From assembly GCA_037783415.1 (NCBI GenBank), contig JAZGTN010000003.1, positions 3,820,501-3,884,500 on the forward strand: a DNA stretch of 64,000 nt. Reading direction: 5' to 3'. This document shows positions 33,332 to 48,300 of the stretch, in pieces. This DNA comes from Leptasterias polaris (lineage: Eukaryota; Echinodermata; Asteroidea; Forcipulatida; Asteriidae). A program made the translations under genes and the position numbers. Under the pieces are notes generated by a model. That model searched no databases. It was not told where the DNA came from and was given only the letters and a program-made list of their open reading frames with translations. Positions within the stretch are counted from its first letter, which is position 1; each line of letters begins with the position of its first letter.

Positions 33332-36300
33332 CTAGAATATTCCTTGGAAGATCTGATCAAACACGGCTTGTGCATCATCAGCAGCTTCGGGTGAACTGAA
33401 GGAGAGATAAGAGAGGGTATGGAAAGTTACAGCGTATATCTTAAGGGTAAGTGTAGATGGTCCATTTAAAACAAATTGTTCTCATTTGCTTAAAGGGTTT
33501 GTACAACATTGGTAAGATTGAAAATGCAAATGTTCACAGATTTGCACATTTAAACCTGTCATGGATCAAGTAGCTCACCAAGTGATAAAACTAGATGCAG
33601 CATTGATGACAACTGTCATAGAATGAGTTCTAATGACAATCTTTCTGAGATATAATTTAACAAATTTGCATATGTATTAAACACAAAACTTTGTATAAGC
33701 TACGTGCACACACAGTATTAAATATAATTGGAATGCACCAGGCAATGTGAACTCGGGTAAATTTAACAATCTTGTCCAATTTTTAAGGGTACAATAGTTT
33801 GCATTTTATTTGTTCCTGTTTGAAATCAGATAAGTCAATTTAAAACAAAACTCACTTGTTGGGTACTGCGGAGAAGAAGTTTCTTGTTTTCTGTCTTCTC
33901 AGAAGTGGACTGCAAACTTGTCTTCTCCACAGTGTGCTTCCACTCTTTGAGGAAGTTGGAGTAGAGTGTAGACGAGGCTCAGGAGGAGAGCCAAGACTTG
34001 ATTCGGGGGAATGGTCTTTTAGTTGTCTTGATGGTGGTGAACCTATGTGATGTCGGCCAGGGGTGTCTGACAACCTTGGACTTATCGTAGACCTCTTCGG
34101 AAAACCATAAGGTCTTGTTATTGGAGTGGCGGCATTCAAAGATTTGGATTGTGAGATTGCATCAGGTGGATTCTTAGAGACCAGAGATGCAGGTGATATG
34201 TGCCCAAAGTCTCCTGCTGAGGGTCTGGAAAATGACGTTGGAGAGATTTCCGGTGAGTACATTAGCTTCATTGAGTCAGGCACTCCAGCTTTATCTTTGG
34301 TTAAATCCTCTATGGGGAGGGATACGGCTGTCACAGACAAGAGCGGGCTTCGGTTCTTTTGGCTTGATAGAACTGGAGGACTATTAGATTTCTTAGAACC
34401 AAAAGGTACTGGTTTACGTAAAGGCTGAAATTCATGACGCTGGGCTGGAGATGGAATATCTGAAGATTGTGAAGGATTCGAGTTTCTACGGTTCTGCTGG
34501 ATCGAGGTAGTAAGAAGAACTTTATCAGATGAAGTTGATTCAATTGGTTGAATATCTGAAAGTTTGTTTAGATGAGTGATTGGGGAATGAAGAGGACTTA
34601 TATCAGTCAGTTTTGGTTCTGCTGTCCTTGGCTGATGTCTTAACTCACCCTGTCTCTTATGAGAAACAGGAGCAGACACAGCCTGGCAGTCTCTCTGAAA
34701 CTGAAAATTAAGAAAGGAAATATTCGCAATCAAAATACTCTTAATGTTGGTGGTTTGAGGGAAATACCTCTTAATATGTTTGTTTGCTGGATCTATAATT
34801 TTGGCCCACTTTCACAATGCTGCTTACCACAGCAATCTCCGCTTAGGTTGCTACTTAAAGCCTATGATTGTTTAGGAGAAAAAGGTGCTTAGCAATTTTT
34901 TTTGCAAATAATAACGGGGAACCAATCACAAACAAAATACATTACGTGGTATTTTGGTTGGTAACATGTTTTTGCTAAGCAGGATTTTTTTAGTGCTAAG
35001 CATTATTTTGTGCTTAACAGCTTTCTGAAATTGGGCCCAACTTGTAAACACAACAATTTTCTTCAGGACAAAATCAAGAACACAGTTATTGTTGCGACAA
35101 ATTCTTTTGGCATTAGTTTTTTCATCAGAGCCAACATTTAACACACAAAAGATTACTATCAAACAATTCATGGGTAATTAAAATAAATTGACTTAATTTT
35201 TATGCTAATGATGCATTTTTCTGAGCATGTGTTGCGATATTTTTACACTTGATGATGGAGAAACTCTTCCTTACCATTCCCTGTGTAGATCTTGCATTGA
35301 TAGCTTCCTGTGACTCCACCTCAAGACAGCTGTTTAGAAACTCTTCATCTGAGCTAGAGTTCATAGTGTATGGATTACTGTCAGGACTCAACTCGTCATC
35401 GGATGAGATGACGAAGGGTTGGTCCTCCTTGAAGTCCACTGGCTGGTCTTGACTTGATGCTTTAATACATGTGAAAATGTTCAGAACATTAGGGTACTTT
35501 TCTGCCGAAATTGTTTAAACTGCTTTTTAAATACTGCCTTAAATAAGCAAACTAACGACTTGTAGACTGTTTTAGGACTAAACTAGGCCTAGAGAAATCC
35601 CACACATGAATATTTGAATTATCTGTTGAAATTCCATGTAAAAGCAACTGCTAATAGAGATGTTTTACATTATTTGTTAAAACCAGTTTTAAACTTTGAT
35701 AATGTAACGGTGACACCGTCAAAACAATCTTCAAAATCTCAAAGAGAGCTACTTTTGAAGTTACTGTCAACATAAGGTAACAAATTGAATACACACAAAT
35801 TAAAATCACAACAAACTATGTTGTTAGAAAATAGTTAACAATAAACAGTTAATAACAACACATATTTTACAGTATTAACTGCAGTTATGATGACACATTG
35901 TATAGATTTGTGGGGAAAAGGCAAATGCAACAAAATCATCTTTATTTTGCACCACAAATTCACCCACATTTGAATATACTTGAAGTCTGTACAATATTCA
36001 AGCTACAACCGAAGAAAAAGCCATACAATTGGTTGATAATTCTTGAATACAACTATAGTCTTGTAAGTTTATGAGAACAATCTTGAAACTTTACATACCT
36101 TTTATCATCTGATGCTGAAAGACTGGTGAGTTACTAATGCAAGTCTTACTGGTTTTAGGCAGTGTTTTTGTCTCATCAGTTGTTGTAATGCTCCTGGGTC
36201 TAGTTGATGGTGACTTTGTTGTAAATGTGTTGGATGAAGCAGGACAGAATGTCATAGCTGATTTTGCTGTTCTAAATTCATTGGCCCTGCCACTGCTGTT

Positions 36301-39300
36301 GGTGTATGGAGTTTCTCTAGAAAATAAAATTAAAACATTAAGTTACCTACAATACAATTGAGTGAGTAATCAAAGACATTTTATCGAAGATGAAGCAAAT
36401 ATACCCCATGAAAAGCAGTTAAGTATAAGGATTGATTAATTACTGATTCATTTCAGCTTTATGTTTTAATATCGCTTGTTTTAAGACATTGTCACATTGT
36501 TGTTTAGGTTTGCATTAAATATATTTTTTTATTTCAAGGGGTTAATCAAAGATAAATTGACTAGAGCAGGATTTGAACCAATGACCTCCGGTTTAGCGTG
36601 CTGGTGCTCTACCAACTGAGCTGTCTAGCCCTATAATGGCATTTCTTTTATGTGAATTGTTGACTCTTGCTGATGAAGACAGAGTACAAAACAATTTGCC
36701 ATTTAAAAATACTTTTAAAAAAAAGTGAGCATTTTGAAAGAAATCATAGCCTATTATTTGTGTATAGGGGTAGAAATCACCATGATCCCTGAGATTCATA
36801 CAATCAATCATAGTTTTATTATTATTACTTGTATAATTACCTTGCTGCTACTTTGTTATCAGTGAGTCCCATTGGTGGTGAGGAGACAACACTTGTTTCT
36901 TCTGTTGGTCGTTTGCTTATAGGAGACTTCCAAGCAAAGACCTGACCTCTGCGTCTAACACTCTCTGATGATGAACTGCCTGGCTGTGACATACCTGGAC
37001 ACTGACCATGTAGCTGTGGATGGAGGTTTGCTGATGCTGATTTGTTTATGTCCGACTGCTGCTGTTGTGGATCATGGTACTGATTTGCTGATGCTTGTTT
37101 AAAGGTGGTTGAAACTTGCTGACGAGGATCAGGTTTTTGTTGTTGATGCTGGTTGACTGGTAATGATTTGAACATTGCCATTTGCCCATGTGGAGCAAAC
37201 TGTTGCTGATTTGCTGACGCCTGTGTGAAGGGGGTTAATACTCTCTGACGTGGATCATGTTGTTTGAGCTGGTTTGTGGATGCTGCATTTGCTCCTTCAA
37301 GTGTGCGAGCAGTTGGCTGTTGTCCAAGTTGTAGTTGTTGCCGGTTTACTGATGCAGGTTTGAAAATGTTCGAGAGCTGGTGTTGTTGATTTTGTTGTGG
37401 TGGATGCAGGTGTGCTGATGCTTGATTGGACAGCTTATAATTCGGCATGTCCCAAGGCTGCTTGTTAGATTCATTCAAAGCTGGAAAAAACATCAAATTT
37501 ACACTGAATTGAGTGAATTCAGTTGAAGACTTCATTAAGTTTTTTGTAATGACTGCATGAGAGTAAGAAATATTGGATAAAAAATGATAATATTTAAATC
37601 TGGACGTCCAACATGTTGATTACCACTGATCTCCAGTGAATCCTACTTACACTGACTGCTGATCTGGTCAACCTGGGAGCTACTCTCCAAGAAAGAATCC
37701 TCTAGGTCTGTATCCGACCAAGACATATCTCCATCCTCAATATTCCTTTTGTCTACCACCCAGGGCGTCGTTTCTTGAGGGATTGGAAGTGGATCTAGAA
37801 GTAACACAATAAATGCGTCAGTTTAGGATAAAATGAAAGTGGTCATGAATAAGGGTTTCTTTGTTTTACAGAGACCAGTTTGCCTTTGCACTAATTGTTA
37901 CATGCGTCTACTGTCTGCCCATGATCCGCCATCAAGGAGTCAAATTGAATAAGATGAGGTGTGCGTCTTAACTGTGCACGAGTCACCTTAACAACTCATT
38001 GCACAGTAACTCATCTGGTGCTCAAAATGAGGCATGATGGACCCCCCCCCCCCCCAATCTATTGTGTCTTCATTGTGTGCTTGGAAACTTAAGAATTCTT
38101 CGGAGGTTTTTAGGGGGTACTTCTGTAAAAGAGGAAAATAGTGTGTTTTAAAGTATGGGAATATTGGGATGGGGGTACCCTCTGACCCCGGGCATACAGT
38201 AACTCAAGGGGAATCTGACTCCTGACCAAGATTTGTCGTGGGTCAATGATATAAAGGGAGTTGTGCCAAAGCTGGAAGTGCATGCTTACTAATGATCGCT
38301 AACACAAGGTGCATGCAGGGGTAAAGAAAGCTGGCGAAAACCTGTCGTGTTCTGAAGCTATAGTGATATTTGTTGGTTGAACTGTGGATTCAGGGAGTCA
38401 GCTCCATATTTGAATCACCCTGGGATTAGATAGTTCATCACTAGCTAGCTATAATAATAATAACTAGTTCTTATATAGCGCATTTTACAATAGACTGTGC
38501 AAGTCTCGCGCGTAATCGAACTTCCGGGACCATAGTGGTCCCAACCATATGGAGTTTTACGTGGGCGAGATTTTGTTTCATCAATTATTTTAGTTTAACG
38601 TAGGTTATGACCTAGAAAAGTATACATGTTGTTGGGAATGTAATACTAAGTGATAACAACATATGAAAGTAAAACCAATTCAACAATATAACGAAGAAAA
38701 CCCAAGAATTAAACTTGACCTCAGCTTCCGGTTATTGCAAAAAATTAAGAATTTTGTGCTCGCCTCCGATCATAAAACTTACGTAAACGCTCGTTTTGGA
38801 TGCGCAATTATAATCGCCGGATGCTGTAATTGCAAAGCAAACCCTTTTCATTGCAGTCTATGGTTGCTGAGGCGTCAGCATCCTCTTTAAACTGTGATAC
38901 GGGTCCATTTAAGACCCGTTTGACCTTCACGAATCCGCGTAAGGGGTTTCTAAAAAGTTAACATCAAATAGGCATCCTTGTCCCAGAGTTTTAATTTTTT
39001 TTCAATAATAATATACACACTATTGTGATTGTTTTTTCAAAAGCTAAAACTTTTCATAAAATTGTAATGATTTATTTTTGTTCTTCAGATTTTGTCATGA
39101 GATATAATTTAAAACAAAGATTTAATTTCAGAAATAAATATGTTCTTCGTTTGACGTGTTTTCTCGTTCGGATACGCGCGAGACTTGCACAGTCTATAAC
39201 GTATCAATGCGCTTTACATTAGTGCCCTGGTCATATTACTAATCTTATCCCATGTCCTTCATTCTCGTCGATATGTGTTAAAGCTTAGTTTAAATTTCTG

Positions 39301-42300
39301 TCTTTTTTTGTCAAAGGATTTTGTTGACTATACATATTGATCATAGAAGAATTTTAATCGGAACAGATACAAAATTGTAAAGTAACTTAGTTCAATCCAT
39401 TAATACACTTAGTATCATATTTTAAAATCAAGTTCAGGGCCTATAGAAATAAAGACCTAGTCTACATTTTGAAACCAATCAAGATAACAAATTACAAATA
39501 GTAATGACTATTAAGAGATATTTGTTATTTCCGAGCATATATTTTGCAACTGTAAATAATTATTTTACGTCAAATGAAAAGTCCTTAATTTTCATTCTTA
39601 ATTTACCTTCACATCTGACTTCATCTTCTGCCTCCTCCACTGTGACTCCCTGACACCTGGTCTGTTGATACATATCTAGCATCTCCCATCCTTTAGCAGC
39701 TGATGGGGGAGCAGGTGTCCTTGGGGTACCCATGAGGCTGGATGTGGACAATGAGGATGAGGAGGATGGAACCACTGCCTTAGATTGAGGTGTAAAGGAG
39801 AATCTATCTAGGTCAACACTGCAGGTATTGCTTCCTTGTTTTACCTGTATCAAAACAAACAACAATTTCCTGTGAAGATGCATTGCATAGAAATGTTTTT
39901 ATTAAATCCAATATAATACAAATGAACTGGAACTTCTTCTTGATGTCTTCAAAGACATTCTTCCAAAAGCCAATAATGCACCAAGTATTATAAAAAGGCA
40001 TGCAACTTTTCAGCTGATCTTGGTCCAATTTCATGGCTCTGCTTATTCAGGAATTCTGCTCTTATGACACCCTTTAATAGCACATAATTCTATTTGCTGT
40101 AAGCGCAGAAGTCCCAGTAAGCAGAGCCATGAAATATTGGTTATGCTGATTTCTTTGTTGTTGATTTCTTGGCAAACTCTTGCTGTGGCTGCAAATTACC
40201 TGTTTTTGACAAACTGCAGCACATGCATGCCTGTTTACAGGTACTAAAATAGTGTTTTCCATCAAAGCAAATTCAAATTTCTAAGTTGATTTCCATTAAA
40301 AAGAAACAAGGAAAGCCAAACCTTCAATCTTTTAACACTGGGTGTTTGTGGCAATACATCTAACTTTGCATGGAGATCACTAAAGTACTGGTCGAGCCGA
40401 GACAGCCTGGACTGACCGCTGACGGAGGGTGTGGTCACAGATGACCTCTGGCTAGACTTCTCTTCCTTTGGCTTGGATTGTTTGATGGGTATTCCAAACT
40501 TACAGCATTCATGAGCGCATGAGTCTTTATTAGAACAGCGATGGTTGCAGGGTTTACGGTCACCAAACTCTGATGAATCCTCATCATCAGTCCTCGGATC
40601 TGATGAGGCAATCAATCACTTTTGTTAAACCATTTTTTTGCTGTCTTTCTGTAAAGTGTTCATGTCATTCAGGATGTCATTTATAAAGCACATTCAATGA
40701 GCTTTGGCCTTGGGAAAAAGATTTATACTTTTCTAGGATTATACAAAATAGAAAAATTATCATTGAGTTTGTGAATGGTGGTTTTAAAACTTAAGAACAG
40801 TTGATATGCAGAGCCAAGGCATTATTAGTACTCATAATCCCAATGCAACAATTCCTTCATTTGAATCTCAAGATGAATTACTCGAATTGTTTCCCAGTTC
40901 AAAAGTCTAAAACATAAATTGCTCCTTACCATTGTCATATCCCTGCCAATTTGTCATTGCAGGCTGCCTTCTTTTCACCTGTTCTTGTGTACTATTCTTG
41001 GGTTGTAGGGGTGTAGGATGAGACCGTTCTGTTGTTATGGCCTGCATGTGTTTGGGTCCAGAGTAGAAAGGGGTGTAGCTGCTCTGTACATCTAGTCCAA
41101 CTGCCATTCATGCCATTGCGGATGTAATCAATGTCACAGAATATTAGCCAAATAAAACCAAAAAGTAAACAATACAAATTCACTTGAAATAACAATTTCT
41201 ACAGCCTTTACATCACATTGAAATAACTGGCAACCTAAACTACATATTTAACATGAATAGCACCACTTTAACTTCTACTTTATAGGGAGCAGGGGAGCCC
41301 ATTAAAAAACATTTGTGTTTGCGTGGGGCCCAGAGGTTCATCTTTGAAAGGACAATGCCATTTCCATTTTTAAGGGCACTTCAATTGGTCTATGGGAAAG
41401 TCTATGAAAACTTGGAAGGAGCCAAGACCAGGGCAACAGTAGAGCAGAGGCCATGGCCTCTGTGTTACTCCAGACATGTGTCTTGACAAAAACACTTTGA
41501 AAAAATATTTTTCCCTGTACAGTCTTGGGCCATGTCCGAATTGACGACTTTGGCTGGAATGCCAAAAAGTCTTATTCTTCAATGTTGTCGTTGCAGCCAA
41601 CATTAACAGCCATGACCTTATTTATAGTCGAAGCCACTTGATTTGGATGCAGCCTTACCATAGTCTTGACTGATAAGATTGACACTGAGCTGTTCTCCAC
41701 TATTAGCTCTCTTGATGTAGATCTTCTTGCTCCATGCTCCACTCCTCACTAGCTGTGAATCCCTACAAACCAGGTCAATATCACAATCACCTTTTACTTA
41801 GAATAATAACTTTAATGATAAAATAATAGATCAATTGTACCAGAATTACCTGAATGAAAAATGCAAAAGTTAACGCATTAATCATACCCAAAAAATAATA
41901 ATATATGCAGTAATAACAAGTCCAACAAAATATTTTAAATCAACAGTATGAATTAGTTAGCAAAAAGTGAAATTCTTTCAAAAGTATCACCCTTGAAATA
42001 AAGTTCCCTCAGATCAGTGTTAATTAGGTATTCCAAAACCATTCTTAGACATTTTTAAAAACTCTCTTGGAAGCATGTAACCTAAAGCTAGCTTTAAAAA
42101 TGTAATAGTCCAATTACTTCGTTTATTTTGTTAATTCACATGATAGTGCAGCATTTAACGAAAGACGGACCAAAAGGTTTCAACTGAACACAATGCAAAG
42201 GGAACAACACAATAAACAAAGTTACTTACAAGTAAATGGAATGAGTTAATACTAATAGCTTGATAAACAAATAAATAGTGTGTGAAAGGGTCATAACCTA

Positions 42301-45300
42301 AGCAACCAAGGACTTATTTTTTAGAATTGTTTTTTAGAAAATCTTGAAGTCAGGAGAAATCCTGAGAAATCACATGCTTGAATTGTACAGGACAGTACAA
42401 ACAATTTATTCAATTCCCAACTGACCGCGATTAGATATCAAAGTTCATTTAGTTTGAAAGAATCTATATACAGTGAGGAAGAAGATATTTTAGTATTAAT
42501 AATAACATCATAAAACCGCACACTTATTAGTAGTAACTTAGTAGGATTTGAAACTTTGTATGGTGGATTTATTATTATTTATTAGTATATTTATTACATA
42601 TCAAAATCACAACAAACAGCTGAATTACATTGACATCAGAATAAAAGATGAACAAAAATACAAAGTACAATCATTCTTTACAAGGAGAGATTAAAAGTCA
42701 AACAAAGTGACTCCACAAATGCACAAATAGTAAAGGGATACACAAGTAAAAAAGGGGAAAAAATACTTTGCAATACTAATGATTAAAATACAATCTAGGC
42801 TTACGGGGAACACTATGTACATCAATTTCTCTTATGAGTTGTGGTGGTTCTAAAAACACTTCAATGTTTCAATTTGAATTCTGATTCTGTAAGGAATCAA
42901 CACTTACATGATTCTCTGTTTGAAGACAACTTTATTATCAGCATCTCCAATGAGGAGCATACATCCATGATAAGTCTTTGCAGTCCGCTTCTTGGCCAAG
43001 CTCTCCTGGTTCATCAGACCAATTGTCAGAGTAATCTCAGCTGACTGAGCATTGTACCGAGGGGCCTATGAGATGAAAATTTACCAAGTAACATTGAAAT
43101 CTTCAAGTGGGGGCAAGCTGCATGGAAAACTGCAGACCAGTTTTAGATTCTGAGCTATAAAAAAGGTTGCTTCAAGGAAAGCCAGTGATAAACCAAAATG
43201 CTTTGCAGTATACTTTGTTCATGACTTCTCTCTCGGAAAAAAAACCTTCATTAAAGGTATGGTTTTTAATTTCAAACCAAGCATACCTGCTCTATTGAGA
43301 CATCATACTTTGGTAGGTGTGTGACAGCGTCTAGAATCAGATTTCCAAAGGGTGGATGTCGATTTAAAATCTGTAAGAAAGACAGAAACTCACACCATCA
43401 AGATATTACTAAGAATTATGCCACATTTCACTTTTCAATTCTTTTAAATACATTCAAAGGTATTGTACAAAAACCGTCACAGATCTTTAATCTGACAAAC
43501 AAAAACAACAACCACTACATAAAAATTGTAAAAAATACGTAAAAAACAAAATTTCAACGAAGCAAAAATAACTTTAGAGTAAATGAAGTACAGGTTTTTC
43601 CAATACGCTAGTAACATTAAAAATGATGTTCGCTTTTTCATACTAAATACTTTTAAATATTATTATACATTGGACTTGTATAGATGCTCACCAGTTCAAG
43701 TTCCCTTGGGTTAGTGCTTTCAACTTTCTGAAAGTTGGTTATTCCTGCATTGACCAACGCTGTGCCGAGTGCTGGCCCAATCTTGTCTAGTTGCCTGGCC
43801 ATATTCTTGGAGTTCTCCCAGAGTCTTGCCTTGAAACATTTGGAGATTATAGCAGCGTGTAAGAGAGCCTTGAAATCGGTCTTTTGCATCAAGTACTCCA
43901 GTAAACCTTAGGGAAAAAATTACAAATATAGCAATGTTTTGAGCGTTGCATGGTGTTGAGAATAACAAGTAAATATTTTTTAGTAATTCCTAATAATGAT
44001 AATAATAATAACACACAGTTCTTAAATTTTGCTTTCACACCAAAGGGAAAGGCCTAAATTTACTGAATAAATAAAAAACCTTGATGTAAACAGTAAAAGG
44101 GTAAAAGGGCGAGTCTTCGTGCACACACTTGCCAAAATCTAAATCAATTTTGCAAAATAAATTGGAATTCATCATGGGTGTTATTTTAACACCTGTGGCA
44201 TGTATCTCCATGCTGGCTGCACATAATTAATGGGAGACCTTTGAGACAATAATAGGCGTCCCACTCACCGGTCCTTTTTCCACTGTTCTCAGTGATGAAA
44301 ACAATAGAAAAGGACCAGTGAAAGGGATGCCCCCTATCATCTAAAAAGTCCCCCATTACTCTTGCCAAATCTCCCTTATAATAGTAATAGCAAAACTTAT
44401 AATACACACATATCCACCAATAGAGTGCCCAAGGTGCATACAGGAATACAATACAATAGCTTACAAAAACTCACAAATACATACAAGGAAAATGACAATG
44501 AATAGAAGACATTATGTTTTTGTGCTACATCTCTATTATGAAGCAATTTCCTAAGAGTTTATTTTGAACTTACATCTTGTAAGTCTCTGACCAGCTCTGA
44601 AAATACGATTGCTGTCTTGAGTCAGACCAAAATCCTGAATGGGCAGACAGCCTAGCACTGACTGGATCAAGCTGTTTGTTAAATAAAAGAAAAAGAAAAA
44701 AACATGAGTGCAAACTTCAGAAACACAAAACTGTATTTTGCTTTTTCGATCATATTAAATTTGTATTATACTCAAAATTTTCCGTAAACCTATGATGGTA
44801 AGTAAAGCATGCACATAGAATAATGAACAAATTCACCTGACCTCATCATCTCAATAATTTTGGTTGAACCATTTTGGGAGTCAATGTCACTGTGTGAATA
44901 CAGTGTAGTGTGAATTTAAAGCGACGAGGTGTTTACACGTTCAATAGGCCTACCTGTTGACTCCCAAAATGCTGGGCGCCGCATGTGACGTGCATGCAAT
45001 TGGGTTAATAGTATCATTTCTCACCAGTTAACTTTCATGTCAGTGGTCTTAATCTTTCCTTTCATGGGGAATCGAATGGTCACCCTGTTCTTGTCTTTGT
45101 TGAGCGTGTTCAGGACTTTTCTTTCGTTTACCCTCAGTTGAATGTCTGCAAACTCCTTACATTTACACAGCATGGTGAGCTATAATATCATAAATAAATG
45201 AAAAGGGATGACTATACCTGCTATTTATTCCTTTCTGTTATGCATTTTGAATCAATTACTTATCTTAAAAACTAGATAAATAAATCACACAGTATAAAGA

Positions 45301-48300
45301 GGACTGAAAGGAACCATGGACAAACTGCTTTTTCAAACATCCTCGGGCCTGGAATTTCTCCTTTGAGAGGGTAAGGCCATTTTCATTTTGCTAATGGAAC
45401 TTCCACTAGAAAATCTTAAATTCTATGGGAAGCTTTTGAAGGGGCACCAAGACCAAGACCTGGGTTTACAGAGGCCATGGCCTTTGGTGTAATTCCAGGC
45501 CTGCATCCTTTTGCCAATTAGAATAGAAGCAAAATGTTTTACAGAGGGCACCAAGGTCAAATTCAGTTTTGTGGTGCCCTCTTTTTCCCAGTAGATAAAG
45601 TCTTAATATGAAAGTGGATTTTTTTTTACAAGTCTCTAATCTCAGGTATAAATGGTGTATACTGTTGTTGTATTTGATACCCTTCCAGTTCAAATTTTGT
45701 CAATATCCAAAACCGTCCAATAACATCACATCTCAAACATATGGGTCTTTACATTTTTGTATGTCAAATTCTTATTTCATTTCTGAATTTCAATGCTATT
45801 CAATTAAAACGGCTTTGAATTTGACCTTTTAACTGACCTAAACTTTCCTCCTTGGGATGTACAGACCCATTTGTTGTTGATATCCAAAGACGGATGTTTT
45901 AAATATAATGACAACTTTCACCATTTTAATGTGAGGTTATAGACTTTCAATCTTTGTTCTCACACTTTCCGAGAGCATCACAAAAATGAATTTGACCTTA
46001 GAGCCCCTTTATTAAATGCTAAACACAAGTGCAAGTCAAAAAGTAAAATTTGAAACTAAATTGTTTCTAAATAAATACACAATAACAGTTTTTGTTGAAG
46101 ACTTACAATTTCCTCCATGGATTCTGTGCCTTCTACTGCACTAAACTGCTTCATAGTGTCAAAGGCAATGCAATACCTTGCCATGAGCCGCCCCGTCTCT
46201 GGAACAAGGACAGCATAAAGTTTCCCACTTAAATTAAATTTTTGAACAGAGTGTGTCTAGCAAGTTCAGATTTAGACAGGCAAAGTTTTTCATTGCAGAT
46301 AAAAAGAGATAATGGCGAATCACGCAAAACTTTGTAAATTTCTTTTAGTTGTCTATTATTATTATTATTACGGTTTATTGATCTTGTTCCAGCTACCGTA
46401 AAACTAAATTGCAACATTATTGCAATTAACAAAACCTATTTATTATTTAGACAGATACAAGTAAACAAGTAACTGTAGGTTTGACATTAAAATTTACATA
46501 ATTCTGGCACTATTGTAGTACTTTTTACAAAAAGGAAATTAGCTCATCAGAAAATGAGTATGTCTGATTAGTGAGATTTTGCTGTAAGATTAACATAACA
46601 ACCAGTTTTCCTCACGTCTACTTATAAGAACATAATTATTTTGTGTTTTAAAAGCTTCATACTTCTTCTTGCATCAGGAACACACCATATGGTTTGTGTT
46701 AACTTTTTGCGAATGTATTTGGTGAAGGAAAAACAGTTCGGACTTTTTCATTTAACTGTTATTTCCATTGTTTATTTTTTTTTAATGCAAGTTTGCCTCA
46801 AACATGGCTAAAAGCCACTTTCAGTAAGGGGCTACAAGAAGAAAACAAGTAAAAGGAAAATAAATCAGGGGAGCTGAAAGGTAGGAATTTATATTCCTCT
46901 TAAAACAGTCTAGATTATAGGATGGAGGGGAACATGAACAAGGCAAGGGGTAAATGATTAATTCTCTTAGACCATGTAAATGTAAAGGTTTGGGTTGGTT
47001 CATTTAATCTTGGTCTGTCTTTATAACTCATAGATAATCTTTACACAATATTTACCTGTTGGTTTCAGGTCCATTGTTTCTGCATCCATCTTGACAAGAC
47101 CAAAGCTTGACAGCAGGTTCAGGTCTCTAATGCATATATCTTTAAAAATTAAATACATTTTCACATTTATTCTTTTACTAAAATAAGGGTTTTCCTGTAT
47201 TAAAACAGACCACCACTTTTAACAATTGTTGATGCAGGTGTAGAAAGTTTTTCCTTGTAACTGTTGTACTATGACTTCATATTTTAAACATTAATTTGGA
47301 GTAACAATGGCTGTTGGTTGTTTTCTAAGTATTTGTTCCTTAGTATTCCTCCATTGTCTTTACTTCATCCAAGATATCTGATTTGTAATTAATTAACCAA
47401 TTTCATTCTGTAAAAGAGTTAATGAATAATGAATTTAAACTAAGTCGTAAGTGCGACATTAAAGTGGACCATTATTATGTGTCAACCAAATTTGTCATTT
47501 ATTTTTACCTATTTGCTACAAAAATTATGAATACTGAGTCACCTTAAATACAAAGATAAACCTTCCTTTCCGGAGGGCTCAAATTTTACGAAAATTTTCA
47601 CTTGTCTTGTAGCTCAGAACTTGCACTAGACCCAAAATATTTCTTTCTGGTTTACATTTGCTTAATTTTTTGGTGAAAGTTGGAATTAAAAAACTTCAGT
47701 ATACATTCATAAATTGTCAAAGCATGCATAACATAGGGTTTAGGGTTACTGGTCAAGTGCTAAAATTTATTGGACTCTGACCAGTGCTGCAGTGTATTTC
47801 AAGCCCTCCGGAGGCAAACATTCCAAGATGTATTTCTAATAATATATAAAATTCTGTAGTTCTGCATCAGATAAACGATAGTCCAAATACCTTGTAGTTT
47901 TGTCTCTATCTGTTCCTTGGTCAGATTCACAGGGATTTTGTAATGAGCTGGGTTCTTCATGATGCGGATATACAAGAAAGTAGACTTGAGCCACTCCAGT
48001 GCTATTGAGATGTCATTGATGGTGTGCAGGACGATCTCTGCATTCAGATGCTCTATCAGGTGATTGTGGAGGCTAATGAAGAAGGACACAAAATGGTCAA
48101 GTGCACGGCACCGACCCATTTTTTCCATTCATGGTTAATTCTTAAATAGATCTTATCTTAAAACATGAAGAGGTCACAGTTTTTCAAATTCCTTTTTTTG
48201 ATCAATATTCAATATTTAATTTACATGTTCATAGACTGAGCTTAAGCTACCTGCTTTCAATGTCATCAGCTCCATTCAGCAGGGACAAATACTTTCTCTA

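Larger units (their letters stand above)
33332..39844 (-). other. HFM1: HFM1 extended low-complexity C-terminal tail (exons 28-34)
   Basis: About 775 residues follow the zinc motif, much longer than in human. Exon 30 is glutamine-rich with imperfect repeats ([36 protein letters not shown], plus shorter KPASVNRQQ and NKSASANLH). Exon 33 is Ser/Pro-rich with many SP and PSSR-like sites. The last exon ([21 protein letters not shown], split here for length: NSPEAADD then [13 protein letters not shown]) keeps the conserved end, showing the tail is a real in-frame extension. Confidence 0.85.
43287..48072 (-). other. HFM1: HFM1 winged-helix / Sec63-like region (exons 17-23)
   Basis: Encodes about residues 636-938, including [47 protein letters not shown] and a helix-hairpin-like [18 protein letters not shown]. 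This follows the Sec63 architecture that completes the ring-shaped Ski2-like helicases. Confidence 0.85.

Noticed and set aside
33852..33854. TGA immediately after exon 33 as the HFM1 stop codon.
   Set aside because: The sequence there is a strong donor (CAA|GTGAGT), and splicing to 33395-33332 restores the conserved C-terminus IFQGIF.
36566..36634. A possible tRNA gene with good A and B boxes.
   Set aside because: The anticodon and T stems do not pair and the flanks match other SINE relics.
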